Shown here in pieces: positions 36,880 to 45,488 of a stretch of DNA of 64,000 bases. The notes under the pieces are model-generated. The model did no database searches. It saw only the letters and a list, made by a program, of their open reading frames with translations, and was not told the origin of the DNA. The position numbers were made by a program, and so were the translations under genes. The stretch comes from Echinicola soli. Its GTDB lineage: Bacteria; Bacteroidota; Bacteroidia; Cytophagales; Cyclobacteriaceae. Within the stretch, counting starts at the first letter, position 1. Each line of letters starts with the position of its first letter. The stretch spans positions 5,211,501 through 5,275,500 of the forward strand of contig NZ_CP041253.1 of the NCBI RefSeq assembly GCF_006575665.1, written 5' to 3'.

Positions 36880-37256
36880 TGCTTGAAATGATCCTTTACC
36901 ACGTTCTCCAAATCTTCCAATTTTCTCAGAGCCTCCTTCACCTTCCCTTCTAACCGTTTGGCCAATTTCCGCCTTCTGGGGGCATCACTGTTGACCAAAA
37001 AGTCATGGACCACCTGATCTACGTTTACTCCTATTTCCTGGATTTCCATCTGAATGGAGCTCATCCTTTCCATGACAAGATCATAAGTCTGATCATGTGT
37101 CCTACAGGTAATGGGCTTGTTGGACAGGATTTGCCGGATCAGCGCACTCATTGAAAGGTTGGTGGATTTTGAGAGCAGTCCCAACAGCTCCCGGTAGCGC
37201 TCCATGGATATCTTGGACATCACCACTACTTTTTCCGTCTTTTGCTTGGTTGCCAT
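36876..37256 (-). CDS. Ribbon-helix-helix mobilization accessory protein (MobA-like)
   Basis: A 126-residue basic protein. The stretch VVVMSKISMERYRELLGLLS with STNLSMSALIRQIL resembles a ribbon-helix-helix DNA-binding fold, followed by a helical part (QMEIQEIGVNVDQVVHDFLV) found in relaxosome accessory proteins of Bacteroidota. It should bind oriT and help the relaxase. It overlaps the relaxase start by four bases. The oriT is usually near this gene and would be sought in 37482-37632. Confidence 0.83.
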   Translation of the reverse strand: MATKQKTEKVVVMSKISMERYRELLGLLSKSTNLSMSALIRQILSNKPITCRTHDQTYDLVMERMSSIQMEIQEIGVNVDQVVHDFLVNSDAPRRRKLAKRLEGKVKEALRKLEDLENVVKDHFKQ

Positions 37257-37262
37257 TACAAA

Positions 37263-37481
37263 CTAATTTTCGAGGTTGTACAACCAGTCTAGTGCGGCTT
37301 CTTTCCAGTTGCCCAGTGGCATTCCGTTTTCCTTATGCCATCCGGTGGACTGATAATAAAAATAAAACACTTCGGCCTCGGAAACAGGGACCGATTGCTG
37401 GATAAAAAAGGACCTTACCTCTTCAACATGTGGGGGTAAGGAAATGACATTGTTTAATGATGTTGTTTTATATTGTGCCAT
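37263..37481 (-). CDS. Small protein of the mobilization cassette, function unknown
   Basis: The frame extends to an ATG at 37529, but the Met at 37481 (MAQYKTTSLNNVISLPP) looks more like a real start, giving 72 residues. The C-terminal pattern FYFYYQSTGWHKENGMPLGN followed by WKEAALDWL resembles the last part of replication or DnaT-like proteins in mobile elements, where a Trp-rich helical hairpin binds single-stranded DNA. It precedes the ribbon-helix-helix gene by six bases. Function not assigned. Confidence 0.6.
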   Translation of the reverse strand: MAQYKTTSLNNVISLPPHVEEVRSFFIQQSVPVSEAEVFYFYYQSTGWHKENGMPLGNWKEAALDWLYNLEN

Positions 37482-37573
37482 GATCAATCGTTTTTGATTC
37501 ATGGCCAAATTCACAAACAGAAGGAACATAATTTCACCATTTGCACCGGAGTCCTGTAAAAATGGTCATAAAA

Positions 37574-37601
37574 AAAGCCATTCGCTTTCGCAAATGGCTT
37601 T
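37574..37601 (-). terminator. Intrinsic terminator after the nucleotidyltransferase gene
   Basis: Arms AAAGCCATT (37574-37582) and AATGGCTTT (37593-37601), extended by two inner G-C pairs, form a stem followed on the minus strand by a run of T. It lies 32 bases past the stop of the gene at 37633 and would separate the EPS locus from the mobilization cassette. Confidence 0.75.
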
Positions 37602-37632
37602 CGTCCAATATATAATTAATTGGCCCCTCTAG

Positions 37633-38559
37633 CTACATTCCCACCTTTTCCTGCTCCCACAGTCTTACTGGATAAACACCTCGCTGGTGCAGGGCCGATA
37701 GTGCTTCTTCGACAGTCTCCTTGTCATCAGGATATGTCACCCCAAACCAAGTCTCTCCCCCTTCCAAAATCTTGACCGAGGCTTGCCGATCTGCAATCAG
37801 GTCGTTCACCACGGTGGGAATATAGAATTCTGCTTTTATATTGTCCTTGCTCTCTTCCAGAAATACCTTCCATCGCTTTTCGGTCTCTGCAAAGAAAGAA
37901 GGCTGGAAGCCCCAGCAGTTCATCGATACCGGAGTATTTTCATCGATCTCAAGGACATCCTCTCCCATTCGGCTGACAACCTTCTTATCTTCACGGGCTA
38001 TTTTTTCCCGCTCGGTCATGCCCGTCAGTTCTCCTTTACTATTTGAATCACATACCCCGCGATTGACGGTACCGTGCTTCGAAAGGACATTTTTAAGGGC
38101 ATAGCCCACCATACAATGTTGGTTATCGGCTTGAGGCTGGGTCAAAAAGGCACCCAATCGGTCGATGGCTTCCTTACCATAGAAATCGTCCGCATTGATC
38201 ACGGCAAAAGGTTCTTGAATGACCTCCTTTGCACAGAGCACCGCATGGGCGGTACCATAGGGTTTTGTACGTTCAGGGTTTTGATAAGCTGCAGGTACCA
38301 GGCTGGTGAGGGATTGGATCACAAATTCGACCTGGATCTGATCGTTTATCTTCTGGAGAAAACGGTCTTTTACCAAGTCAAGGATCTCTGTCCTTACGAT
38401 AAACACCACCTTGCCGAACCCGGCCTGGATGGCATCGTAAATGGCATATTCCAAAATGGTTTCGTTATTAGGGCCAAAGCCATCAATCTGCTTGTTTCCC
38501 CCATACCGCGAGCCCATACCCGCAGCCAATATCAAAAGTGTTGGTTTTGTTGTTTGCAT
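37633..38559 (-). CDS. Sugar-phosphate nucleotidyltransferase family protein
   Basis: A 308-residue protein that begins with the nucleotide-binding signature LLILAAGMGSRYGGNKQIDG and later has the metal-binding motif VINADDFYG. These are features of the GT-A-like NTP_transferase family, which activates sugar 1-phosphates with a nucleotide. The central region with CWGFQPSFFAETEKRW is that of a Bacteroidota subgroup often placed beside sugar kinases or phosphotransferases; its substrate is not known to me. It is the distal gene of the polysaccharide region and is now cut off from it by the ISL3 insertion at 38863-40149. Confidence 0.8.
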   Translation of the reverse strand: MQTTKPTLLILAAGMGSRYGGNKQIDGFGPNNETILEYAIYDAIQAGFGKVVFIVRTEILDLVKDRFLQKINDQIQVEFVIQSLTSLVPAAYQNPERTKPYGTAHAVLCAKEVIQEPFAVINADDFYGKEAIDRLGAFLTQPQADNQHCMVGYALKNVLSKHGTVNRGVCDSNSKGELTGMTEREKIAREDKKVVSRMGEDVLEIDENTPVSMNCWGFQPSFFAETEKRWKVFLEESKDNIKAEFYIPTVVNDLIADRQASVKILEGGETWFGVTYPDDKETVEEALSALHQRGVYPVRLWEQEKVGM

Positions 38560-38854
38560 TATATATTTTGTTTATTAGGGTCTGTTGTTGTGGTATTACC
38601 CCCTTCCCCCTAAAAAGGGGAAATAAGAGCCTATTTTTTCACAGCTTTGTTTGCAAAATCTCTCTGTATTCAGAAGACGGTTCCTCTACTGGTAGAAAAA
38701 GTTTATTTACCCCCTAGCCCCCTGAAAGGGGGACTGTAATCAACTCTTTGAGAAACGATTATTTCTATTTCAAAGGAACCTCCTCATTCTATACAAAACG
38801 ATCCCTCTCCTCCTAGGAGAGGCTAGGTGAGGTTTAGTCCCTTACAAGGAGCAA
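38560..38854. repeat. Intergenic region with C-run/G-run palindromic repeats
   Basis: About 295 bases without a gene, containing three imperfect palindromes of the CCCC...GGGG kind: near 38605-38622 (TTCCCCCTAAAAAGGGGAA), near 38710-38733 (with CCCCCTGAAAGGGGG), and near 38803-38823 (CTCTCCTCCTAGGAGAG). Related units occur at 60309-60345, 60503-60541 and about 62078-62095. They seem to be a genome-wide intergenic repeat family. It is unclear if they end transcription. Confidence 0.6.
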
Positions 38855-38862
38855 TAAAAAAT

Positions 38863-40149
38863 GGTTCTATATGGAATACTGTGGGTAATCAAATTTGAGC
38901 TTACCTGCAATGAAATAGATCATGTTAATGAAATTGTCGATATTTCTATATCCCCTGGCCCTCTTCTTGGCCAGCTGAATTTTTGAATTGATCCCTTCAA
39001 GAATTCCGTTGTTGAGTTTTGTTTCCGCATAATTGACTATGCCCGTCCAATGTACCAATAATGTTTTGGCTGCTTTTTTGAACGGCTGTATCCCTGATTC
39101 CTCGACCAGATCGCACCAGTAGGTCAGGTATCCACCCGCCTCCTCCATGCTCTTAAATGACCAGAACTCATTGAACATTTCCTTTAACCTGTAGGCGTTG
39201 GCAATGGTGGGAAACAGGGTGAGTATATTGTATTTTGCCTCTTTTCCGCTCTGGCTGAGGTTTTTGTCGTTTTTGAGGAAGTTGTATTTGTAGCCTTTCA
39301 GCATGCCAAACTCATGCCTTTCCTGCTTCCTGACCTTGTCCATGGCCTCATTGATGATCTTGACCACATGGAACCTGTCAAAGGTGATGGAGGCTTTGGG
39401 AAAGTGTTCCAATATCCCGGAAATGAAGGAGGGCGACATATCGATACAGGTCTGTTCTATCTGCTCCTTCTCACAGCCCCTGGCTTCAAGGTGCTGCTGG
39501 ATGCAACCAATGGTGTCGGCACCTTTTCCGGGAACCGCATGGACAACCCGTCTTTCCTCCATATCGACCGCTACGGTCACATAACGGTGGCCCTTCTTTG
39601 AAGAGGTCTCGTCAATGCCAAGCACCTTTACCCCTGATTGCTCGTCCGAATTGTAGGCTTTTTTGATCCAGTAGGAAAATATGTTCCAAAGACGCTGGGG
39701 ATAAATATCCAGCACACCGGAAGCTTTGTTGACCGGCATCTCAGACTCTATAAGCAACATCCCAAATGCCTCGAACAAAAGGGTAAAACCGCTCCCAGGA
39801 CGTGCCCAGGGAACCTGTACGGTCTCCACCTTTCCTGTAGAATTTTCAACCCGCGGAACCCGGGCATGGAGAAAGCAGGTGTGTTGGAAGAAGTTGAGGT
39901 GCTGCCACATACGCTCCATCGTATCATACACCTTGCCACCCGCAAACCTATGGCCCTTTTCAAAATCAAGGTAAATATCTATCTGGCCATGCCCAGCACC
40001 TTCGGCTTGGTCCATTTTAATCTCCTTTACGTACCAAGGCTTCTCAAGCCCTAATGCCATCTCAAAAATCTGTGTACTATTCATCCTACAAACATAAACA
40101 AGTAGCCACAGTGTTTAGCACGTTTAGCCATACTAAATCATTTAGAGCC
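38863..40149 (-). mobile_element. Complete ISL3-family insertion sequence, 1287 bp, with 8-bp target duplication
   Basis: The ends read inward as GGTTCTATATGG (from 38863) and GGCTCTAAATGA (from 40149 on the other strand), imperfect terminal inverted repeats with 15 matches in the first 23 bases. The identical octamer TAAAAAAT flanks both ends (38855-38862 and 40150-40157), the 8-bp duplication expected of ISL3 elements. One transposase gene fills the element and its stop codon lies inside the left end. The intact ends, duplication and frame suggest a fairly recent, possibly active insertion. Confidence 0.92.
38867..40084 (-). CDS. ISL3-family transposase
   Basis: A 405-residue transposase with a DDE catalytic core: Asp 158 in VLGIDETSSKKGHRYVT, Asp 215 in TCIDMSPSF and Glu 363 in NNGILEGINSKIQLAKKRAR, which is followed by the family-typical GYRNIDNFINMIYF. 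The N-terminal part, where ISL3 enzymes often have a zinc ribbon, has only one Cys (70) and His residues around it, so the ribbon is reduced or of a different kind. No frameshift or stop interrupts it. It lies inside the element 38863-40149. Confidence 0.93.
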   Translation of the reverse strand: MNSTQIFEMALGLEKPWYVKEIKMDQAEGAGHGQIDIYLDFEKGHRFAGGKVYDTMERMWQHLNFFQHTCFLHARVPRVENSTGKVETVQVPWARPGSGFTLLFEAFGMLLIESEMPVNKASGVLDIYPQRLWNIFSYWIKKAYNSDEQSGVKVLGIDETSSKKGHRYVTVAVDMEERRVVHAVPGKGADTIGCIQQHLEARGCEKEQIEQTCIDMSPSFISGILEHFPKASITFDRFHVVKIINEAMDKVRKQERHEFGMLKGYKYNFLKNDKNLSQSGKEAKYNILTLFPTIANAYRLKEMFNEFWSFKSMEEAGGYLTYWCDLVEESGIQPFKKAAKTLLVHWTGIVNYAETKLNNGILEGINSKIQLAKKRARGYRNIDNFINMIYFIAGKLKFDYPQYSI

Positions 40150-40261
40150 TAAAAAATCAACTCTCTCAGTAATGCCTATTTCAAAGAAATCCACATTATC
40201 CACAAAGTAACCAGAAACGCAATCTCATTCTTCACTGTATATTAGCTCAATACGGACTCCC

Positions 40262-41413
40262 CTATACCTCAAAAGATGGGTCATCTCTGACTTCTTCTTT
40301 ATATTCTTTATGGATCTTTTGCACAGTAAAAGGTGACTTAGCAAGCACACGTGGAGAGTTTCTTACTTTTATCCTTACCTTTTTTAGTGTAATGGCATTA
40401 AGCATACTACCCAATGCCACAATAAGTAAAGTAAATCCTGGCAATAAAAGAATATCTTGTCCACCCCTTAGGAACAACGCTAAAATGATAAGTACGCATT
40501 TAATTCCGCCCAATAAAAGAGTTACCTGATCATGTCGATATCCCATTCTCATCAGGAAGTGATGGACATGGGATTTATCAGGAGAAAAAGGAGATTTCCC
40601 CCTTTTTAACCTCCTCACAATTACCCGCAAGGTATCATAACAACAAACAACCATCAGCATAAGCCCTGTTGTGATAGGTGCGTGAAACTTATAAGGTGAA
40701 TAATCTGGTAGCTTTCCGTTAAACTGAACAAAAAGTAGTAAAAAAGCAGCAATAAAAAAACCAACAGGTAGCGATCCAGTGTCTCCCATAAAGATCCTGG
40801 CTGGGTGCCAATTATATACCAAAAAGGACAACAGACTTCCTGTCATAATAAAGCATATTGTCCCTTCTATAACATGGTTGGTAAACAAAAACCATGTACC
40901 TAAAAAACTACATGAAATTAATCCCAGAGTCCCCGCAAGTCCATCCAATCCATCAACCAAATTATAGGCATTGGTGAGGCCCACAAAAAGGAAAACTGAC
41001 AAACTATAACTAATCCAAAGAGGGAGTTCCCCTACGCCTAAAAACCCATAAAAACTAACCAGCCTCACTTCTCCTAACACTACAACCAATCCAAATGCAA
41101 CTAACTGTCCGATCAACTTATGGAATGCTGACAATCCCTTCCAATCATCTAAAAAACCTATCAAAAACAATATCCCTAAGCTAATCAATAAATACTGATA
41201 CCTGTTCGAAGGGATTTGGGAAAGGCCAAATACGATGCTTAAAGAAAATGCTGTCAATATACCTAAACCTCCCATAGATGGGATAGCCTCTTTGTGGATT
41301 TTTCTTCCTCCAGGCAAATCCATTAAATTGCTTCCCTTGATCCACTTTATCACAAAAGGGAAAATGGCCAGTCCCATACAAAAAGCCGCTATAAAGGAAA
41401 AAAGTACATTCAT
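40262..41413 (-). CDS. WecA/TagO-like polyprenyl-phosphate sugar-1-phosphate transferase
   Basis: A 383-residue integral membrane protein with about ten or eleven helices. Motifs of the PNPT family are seen: MDLPGGRKIHKEAIPSMGG after helix 1, FLDDWKGLS (Mg-binding Asp pair), NAYNLVDGLDGLAG, and RIFMGDTGSLPVG. It transfers a sugar-1-phosphate, typically GlcNAc-1-P, to undecaprenyl phosphate and so starts the repeat unit of the polysaccharide on the inner membrane. It is the only initiating transferase seen in the locus. It stands at the distal end of the cluster, 47 bases after the Wzi-like gene. Confidence 0.9.
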   Translation of the reverse strand: MNVLFSFIAAFCMGLAIFPFVIKWIKGSNLMDLPGGRKIHKEAIPSMGGLGILTAFSLSIVFGLSQIPSNRYQYLLISLGILFLIGFLDDWKGLSAFHKLIGQLVAFGLVVVLGEVRLVSFYGFLGVGELPLWISYSLSVFLFVGLTNAYNLVDGLDGLAGTLGLISCSFLGTWFLFTNHVIEGTICFIMTGSLLSFLVYNWHPARIFMGDTGSLPVGFFIAAFLLLFVQFNGKLPDYSPYKFHAPITTGLMLMVVCCYDTLRVIVRRLKRGKSPFSPDKSHVHHFLMRMGYRHDQVTLLLGGIKCVLIILALFLRGGQDILLLPGFTLLIVALGSMLNAITLKKVRIKVRNSPRVLAKSPFTVQKIHKEYKEEVRDDPSFEV

Positions 41414-41460
41414 ATAAACCTCCCTACATCACCGTGAAACAATGCATTTTATAAATATCG

Positions 41461-43161
41461 CTATTTTAATAAATAAATCAAATGCGCCTGTGCAAACACA
41501 CTGAATTTATCCTTACCTACTGGAAATTCCTCAGTACTGGACGGATCCAGCTGCCACTGATAGTTCAATCCATTGATCATTTGAAGGCGCGAACTTAGTA
41601 AAAAACGATCCCACTGGTAATCAAATAGGAGTCCTAAAGAAAGGTCTACCCAGGGCTGTCTTTCTTCTTGCTGGCCCAGTCCTTTATAGTAAAAGTCCTG
41701 ATGGTTTGCCAAGCGCTCTAGGACAATACCGTATTTATTCAACTTATCGATCAAAGACACTTCTACCGTCTGAACATTGCTTCCGGTTCCTATTCCAACC
41801 CCTAAAGTTTGTCCGTAATGGGTAAACCCTCTTACCTGATAGTGGGTATGCCATGAAGTTCCCCCTTTCACCCCACGGTATCTTATATATCTATTAACTG
41901 ACTCTTGTTGTTGGGTCATTTCTGCCCTAAGCTGAATTAATTGATTTTTATAAGGTAGTTTAAACAATTTATTAAACCCTAACAAATAAGCTCTGGCATG
42001 TTCTGGATTGAGTACAAATTCACGATCTGTATATGCATGGTCCCTTCTTCCATATTCAAAGTATAATTCAGCTCTTGCTTTTGTAAACACATAACGACCA
42101 AAAACAGAAACCTGCTGATCTTGTGCTTGTTCATCATAATCTACAGAATTTCCGTCCTCAAACAGTCCACTCTTAGTAAACATTTCAAATATCGGAAACC
42201 AATCTCCAAAAGAATTCCCTTTATCCCCACTGTACTGCTGGAAAGTGCGGTTTATTCCCAAAAATAATCCAGGCACCCATTTAGGCTGATAAGAAATAGA
42301 AATTCCATTTAGATATCTCCAATCTTCTGATAAAGGATTGAAATATTCATCGTTTAAACTTTCCCACTGACTTGGAGCATACCCGGAAGGCTTCAGTTTC
42401 CCCATAATTAATTGCCCTTCAAATGACCCCAAAAAAGTTCGGGCAGGTCTAGTTGTGTTTAACGTTAAATGGGGAAATCCCGGGGCATTATTAGAAAAAA
42501 TAAGTGCATTAAATTGTCCAGGACCCCACCAGATATTTTCTGTGGACGCTCCTATTTCAAAGGAGCCGTAGTTTAAAGTAATTTTGGATTGGCCTAAAGT
42601 AAATTTGGTATAAGAATGATTCCCAAAACGTTCTGGGGTATCATTTTGATTCCAAAAATAATACCTTGATGCATTTACTTCATCAGAATAACTATTTGGA
42701 TATCCTAAATAGGATTTATTTTGTGCCCATACCCATTCAGGCATCAATTGAATATTGATAAAATGGAATTTTGCGGCAACGCCTCCAGTCAACATATTCT
42801 GAAAGCCAACATTGGGAATCATAGAACCATTTCCCCAGGCATAAGGCCTGTCTGAATTATACGCCAGACAGTTTCTTAATGGCAAATAAGCAAAATACTT
42901 ATTAGCAGTATTTCGATGGATTTCTCCAAGGTTATTTTCTACTTCATAAAAAAGGTAATTATTATATATTCCTTGGTCATTAAAAAATCTTGGCTGAATC
43001 GGACGAAGATTAAAACCGATAGTAGAATCTAATTCACCTAACAATTGCTTTCTACGTAGAGCTTCTTCAAACACAGGAAAACCAACAGGAATAGACTGTC
43101 CGTAAGAAAAATTGCCTAAAATTAACATTCCGACCAGGTTTATCAGAAAACACCTTATCAT
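41461..43161 (-). CDS. Wzi-family capsule assembly protein, outer membrane barrel
   Basis: A 566-residue protein with a signal peptide (about 1-22) and alternating beta-strand pattern to the C-terminus. The stretch GASTENIWWGPGQFNALIFS with NNAPGFPH is typical for the Wzi family, which anchors or organises capsular polysaccharide at the cell surface. The position between glycosyltransferase genes and the WecA-like gene supports a role in surface attachment of the polymer. Whether the product is a capsule or a released exopolysaccharide cannot be told. Confidence 0.85.
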   Translation of the reverse strand: MIRCFLINLVGMLILGNFSYGQSIPVGFPVFEEALRRKQLLGELDSTIGFNLRPIQPRFFNDQGIYNNYLFYEVENNLGEIHRNTANKYFAYLPLRNCLAYNSDRPYAWGNGSMIPNVGFQNMLTGGVAAKFHFINIQLMPEWVWAQNKSYLGYPNSYSDEVNASRYYFWNQNDTPERFGNHSYTKFTLGQSKITLNYGSFEIGASTENIWWGPGQFNALIFSNNAPGFPHLTLNTTRPARTFLGSFEGQLIMGKLKPSGYAPSQWESLNDEYFNPLSEDWRYLNGISISYQPKWVPGLFLGINRTFQQYSGDKGNSFGDWFPIFEMFTKSGLFEDGNSVDYDEQAQDQQVSVFGRYVFTKARAELYFEYGRRDHAYTDREFVLNPEHARAYLLGFNKLFKLPYKNQLIQLRAEMTQQQESVNRYIRYRGVKGGTSWHTHYQVRGFTHYGQTLGVGIGTGSNVQTVEVSLIDKLNKYGIVLERLANHQDFYYKGLGQQEERQPWVDLSLGLLFDYQWDRFLLSSRLQMINGLNYQWQLDPSSTEEFPVGKDKFSVFAQAHLIYLLK

Positions 43162-43174
43162 AATAGTTTTTATA

Positions 43175-44401
43175 CTAGAGATTACTATAAATCGAATTAA
43201 TAAGTTTAGGAGCCAGGCTTTTATAGGTTAAATTTTGCATTGCATATTCATAACCATTTCTTCCTAATTCATCCAAATAATCTTGTTGATATTTAGATAC
43301 AGAATCAAAAGCCTTAACCAGTTCTTCAACTGATTCTGAAGGAAGTGAAATTCCAGCTTTGGCAAGCTTAACAATATCCTTTTTACCTGAATACGAATGA
43401 ATTATTGGTTTTTTAGAACAAAGGTACTCTGGTAATTTATTTGCTCCTATACCATAATCATATAATTTATGATTTCTCCAACCTATATAGCAAACATCAA
43501 ACCGCTGAAGCAATGAATAAATTTGTTCTTTGGGGATTGGATCAAGAAAAATAACATTTTCATTTCCCATTACTAAAGATTTTAGATTCTCCTTTTCTTT
43601 TCCTGTCCCTACGATCACAAAAAAAATTCGTTTATTATTCCTCAATCTCTTACTTGCTTCAATAAAAAACTCCATTGCATTTGCAGCTCCTAATGTACCA
43701 GAATATCCAATTACAAACTTATCTTTTGGTATGAGGTTATTCACACAATCATCTAACGGAGTACATTTACTCAATTCATTTAATGAAATGCCATTGGGAA
43801 TCCACAAAAACTTTTTTTTATCAATATTAAACCTTTTCAAATATTTATAAGCATTGGATAAGTTCGATATTACAAAATCTGATTTTCTGTAAGCTAATTT
43901 TTCTATCAGAGACATTAGTAAAATCAGGGGATTATATGATTCAAAGCCGCCTATTTCTTTTAGAGTGAGTGGCCATATATCCCTTATTTCAAAAACTAAT
44001 TTCGCCTTTGATCTTATTTTTATGTATAATGCTCCCAAAAATCCTATTAAAGGAGGAGAAGAATAAATAACTACATCTGGCTTGTGAGATAACTGTTTAA
44101 TTAATCTACTTATTTTGAATGCAAATAAGAACCAATTCAAAATTCTTTTTTTACTATGAGCATTAGCATAAGAAGGTAATTTCAACCAAACAAAATTGAA
44201 TGTTGATACCTTTCTTACATCAAATGCTTTCTTAACTTCAGGTGAGTTAAAATGAAGATGAGAAAACCCCCCAGCAATTAAATAAACTTTATGGCCAAGT
44301 TTAGACAATTCTTCAGACAAATAATAACTTCTTCCTGCATAACCCGTTTCAGGGGTAGTGGCATCCTGATTAATAATCCAAATAGTTTTTTTATCTCTCA
44401 T
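43175..44401 (-). CDS. Glycosyltransferase, GT4/WbuB-like
   Basis: A 408-residue protein with the GT-B fold of family 4: an N-terminal acceptor domain that includes GYAGRSYYLSEELSKLGHKV, and a C-terminal domain with VIGYSGTLGAANAMEFFIEA and the nucleotide-binding segment LPEYLCSKKPIIHS. It resembles WbuB-type enzymes that add amino-sugar residues to lipid-linked repeat units on the cytoplasmic side. Its start overlaps the end of the upstream glycosyltransferase gene by 11 bases. Donor and linkage are unknown. Confidence 0.83.
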   Translation of the reverse strand: MRDKKTIWIINQDATTPETGYAGRSYYLSEELSKLGHKVYLIAGGFSHLHFNSPEVKKAFDVRKVSTFNFVWLKLPSYANAHSKKRILNWFLFAFKISRLIKQLSHKPDVVIYSSPPLIGFLGALYIKIRSKAKLVFEIRDIWPLTLKEIGGFESYNPLILLMSLIEKLAYRKSDFVISNLSNAYKYLKRFNIDKKKFLWIPNGISLNELSKCTPLDDCVNNLIPKDKFVIGYSGTLGAANAMEFFIEASKRLRNNKRIFFVIVGTGKEKENLKSLVMGNENVIFLDPIPKEQIYSLLQRFDVCYIGWRNHKLYDYGIGANKLPEYLCSKKPIIHSYSGKKDIVKLAKAGISLPSESVEELVKAFDSVSKYQQDYLDELGRNGYEYAMQNLTYKSLAPKLINSIYSNL

Positions 44402-45488
44402 TTTGCCTTAAGACAGTTCTGTATATATTCACCATATCAGCTAAATTTTTATTCCAATCATATAGTTTTTCAACTCTCTTTCTACCTTCTCTTCCCATAT
44501 TCTCTCTTAAAGCTTTGTCCAAATACAACTTTTCAATGGCATCAGCAGCACTCTGAGGATCCTTTGCTGGAACCACAATACCCGTAACACCTTGTTCTAC
44601 AACCTCGGGTAATCCCCCTACATTACTAACAACTAAAGGTGTCTCAACCGATGATGCTTCTATAGCAGAAACCCCAAAGCTTTCACTATTTGATAAACAA
44701 ATGCAAATGTCCAATTGTTGATGAAAAAAAGGCACCATTGAATATTCTATCTTTCCCTTGAATTCACAAAATTCTCCTATACCTAATTTTTTTACTTTTC
44801 TCTCCAAAAAAGATTTACGAGATCCTTCCCCAACAATCATTAACTTAAGAGATTCTTTAGGATATTTATTCCTAAAAATATAAAAAGCATCAATCAATTG
44901 ATCTATTCCATATTTTTCCTCTAAGGTTTTTATCGTCCCAATGGTGAATGAAGATTGTTTAACAAGGCCATTAGGTTTAAAAAAATCAAGGTCTATCCCA
45001 AATGGTGTAATTGCAAATTTTTTCTTAGTATATTTCGATGCCTCATCAGCCATGGCATGGCTGGTAGACATCAAAAAATCAGCTTTTTTGAAATTATATT
45101 TAAGAACCTTTTTAAATAAAAAATTAAAGTTGGGAAATTCAAATACATCGCTTCCCCAAACTGATAATAAAAAAGGTTTAAAACCAGACAAAGCACCTAA
45201 CAATCCAAAACTTGAAGCATAATGAGCATGAATTAAATCAGGTTCAAAATCTTTAATTGCCTTTTTTAAAGAAAAAAATAAAGTTAGATATTTCAACTTA
45301 GCAATTATCCCAAACCTACTTTGATTTAAGTCTGAATAATAAATCTTAACATTTTCTAAACCATCATATAAACCTGAATTTGGTTTATTAATGGACCAGA
45401 GTCCTATGCTTAACCCTAATAAACTTAATCCCTTTACCCATCTTACTGTATGAATAGAGTTGGCATCGCTTAATAACAATATTCTCAT
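44391..45488 (-). CDS. Glycosyltransferase, GT4 family
   Basis: A 365-residue GT-B enzyme: N-terminal domain starting MRILLLSDANSIHTVRWVKG, a middle motif LIHAHYASSFGLLGA, and a C-terminal GT4 part with FTIGTIKTLEEKYGIDQLID and the donor-site motif SESFGVSAIEASSVETPLVV (EX7E type). It should add one sugar of the repeat unit. The ATG lies directly after the stop of the gene at 45489, so translation is probably coupled. The gene is visibly AT-rich. Confidence 0.87.
   Translation of the reverse strand: MRILLLSDANSIHTVRWVKGLSLLGLSIGLWSINKPNSGLYDGLENVKIYYSDLNQSRFGIIAKLKYLTLFFSLKKAIKDFEPDLIHAHYASSFGLLGALSGFKPFLLSVWGSDVFEFPNFNFLFKKVLKYNFKKADFLMSTSHAMADEASKYTKKKFAITPFGIDLDFFKPNGLVKQSSFTIGTIKTLEEKYGIDQLIDAFYIFRNKYPKESLKLMIVGEGSRKSFLERKVKKLGIGEFCEFKGKIEYSMVPFFHQQLDICICLSNSESFGVSAIEASSVETPLVVSNVGGLPEVVEQGVTGIVVPAKDPQSAADAIEKLYLDKALRENMGREGRKRVEKLYDWNKNLADMVNIYRTVLRQNER

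Noticed and set aside
33614-37481. Integrative conjugative element
   Set aside because: No integrase, no transfer pore genes and no attachment repeats; only a mobilization cassette is supported.
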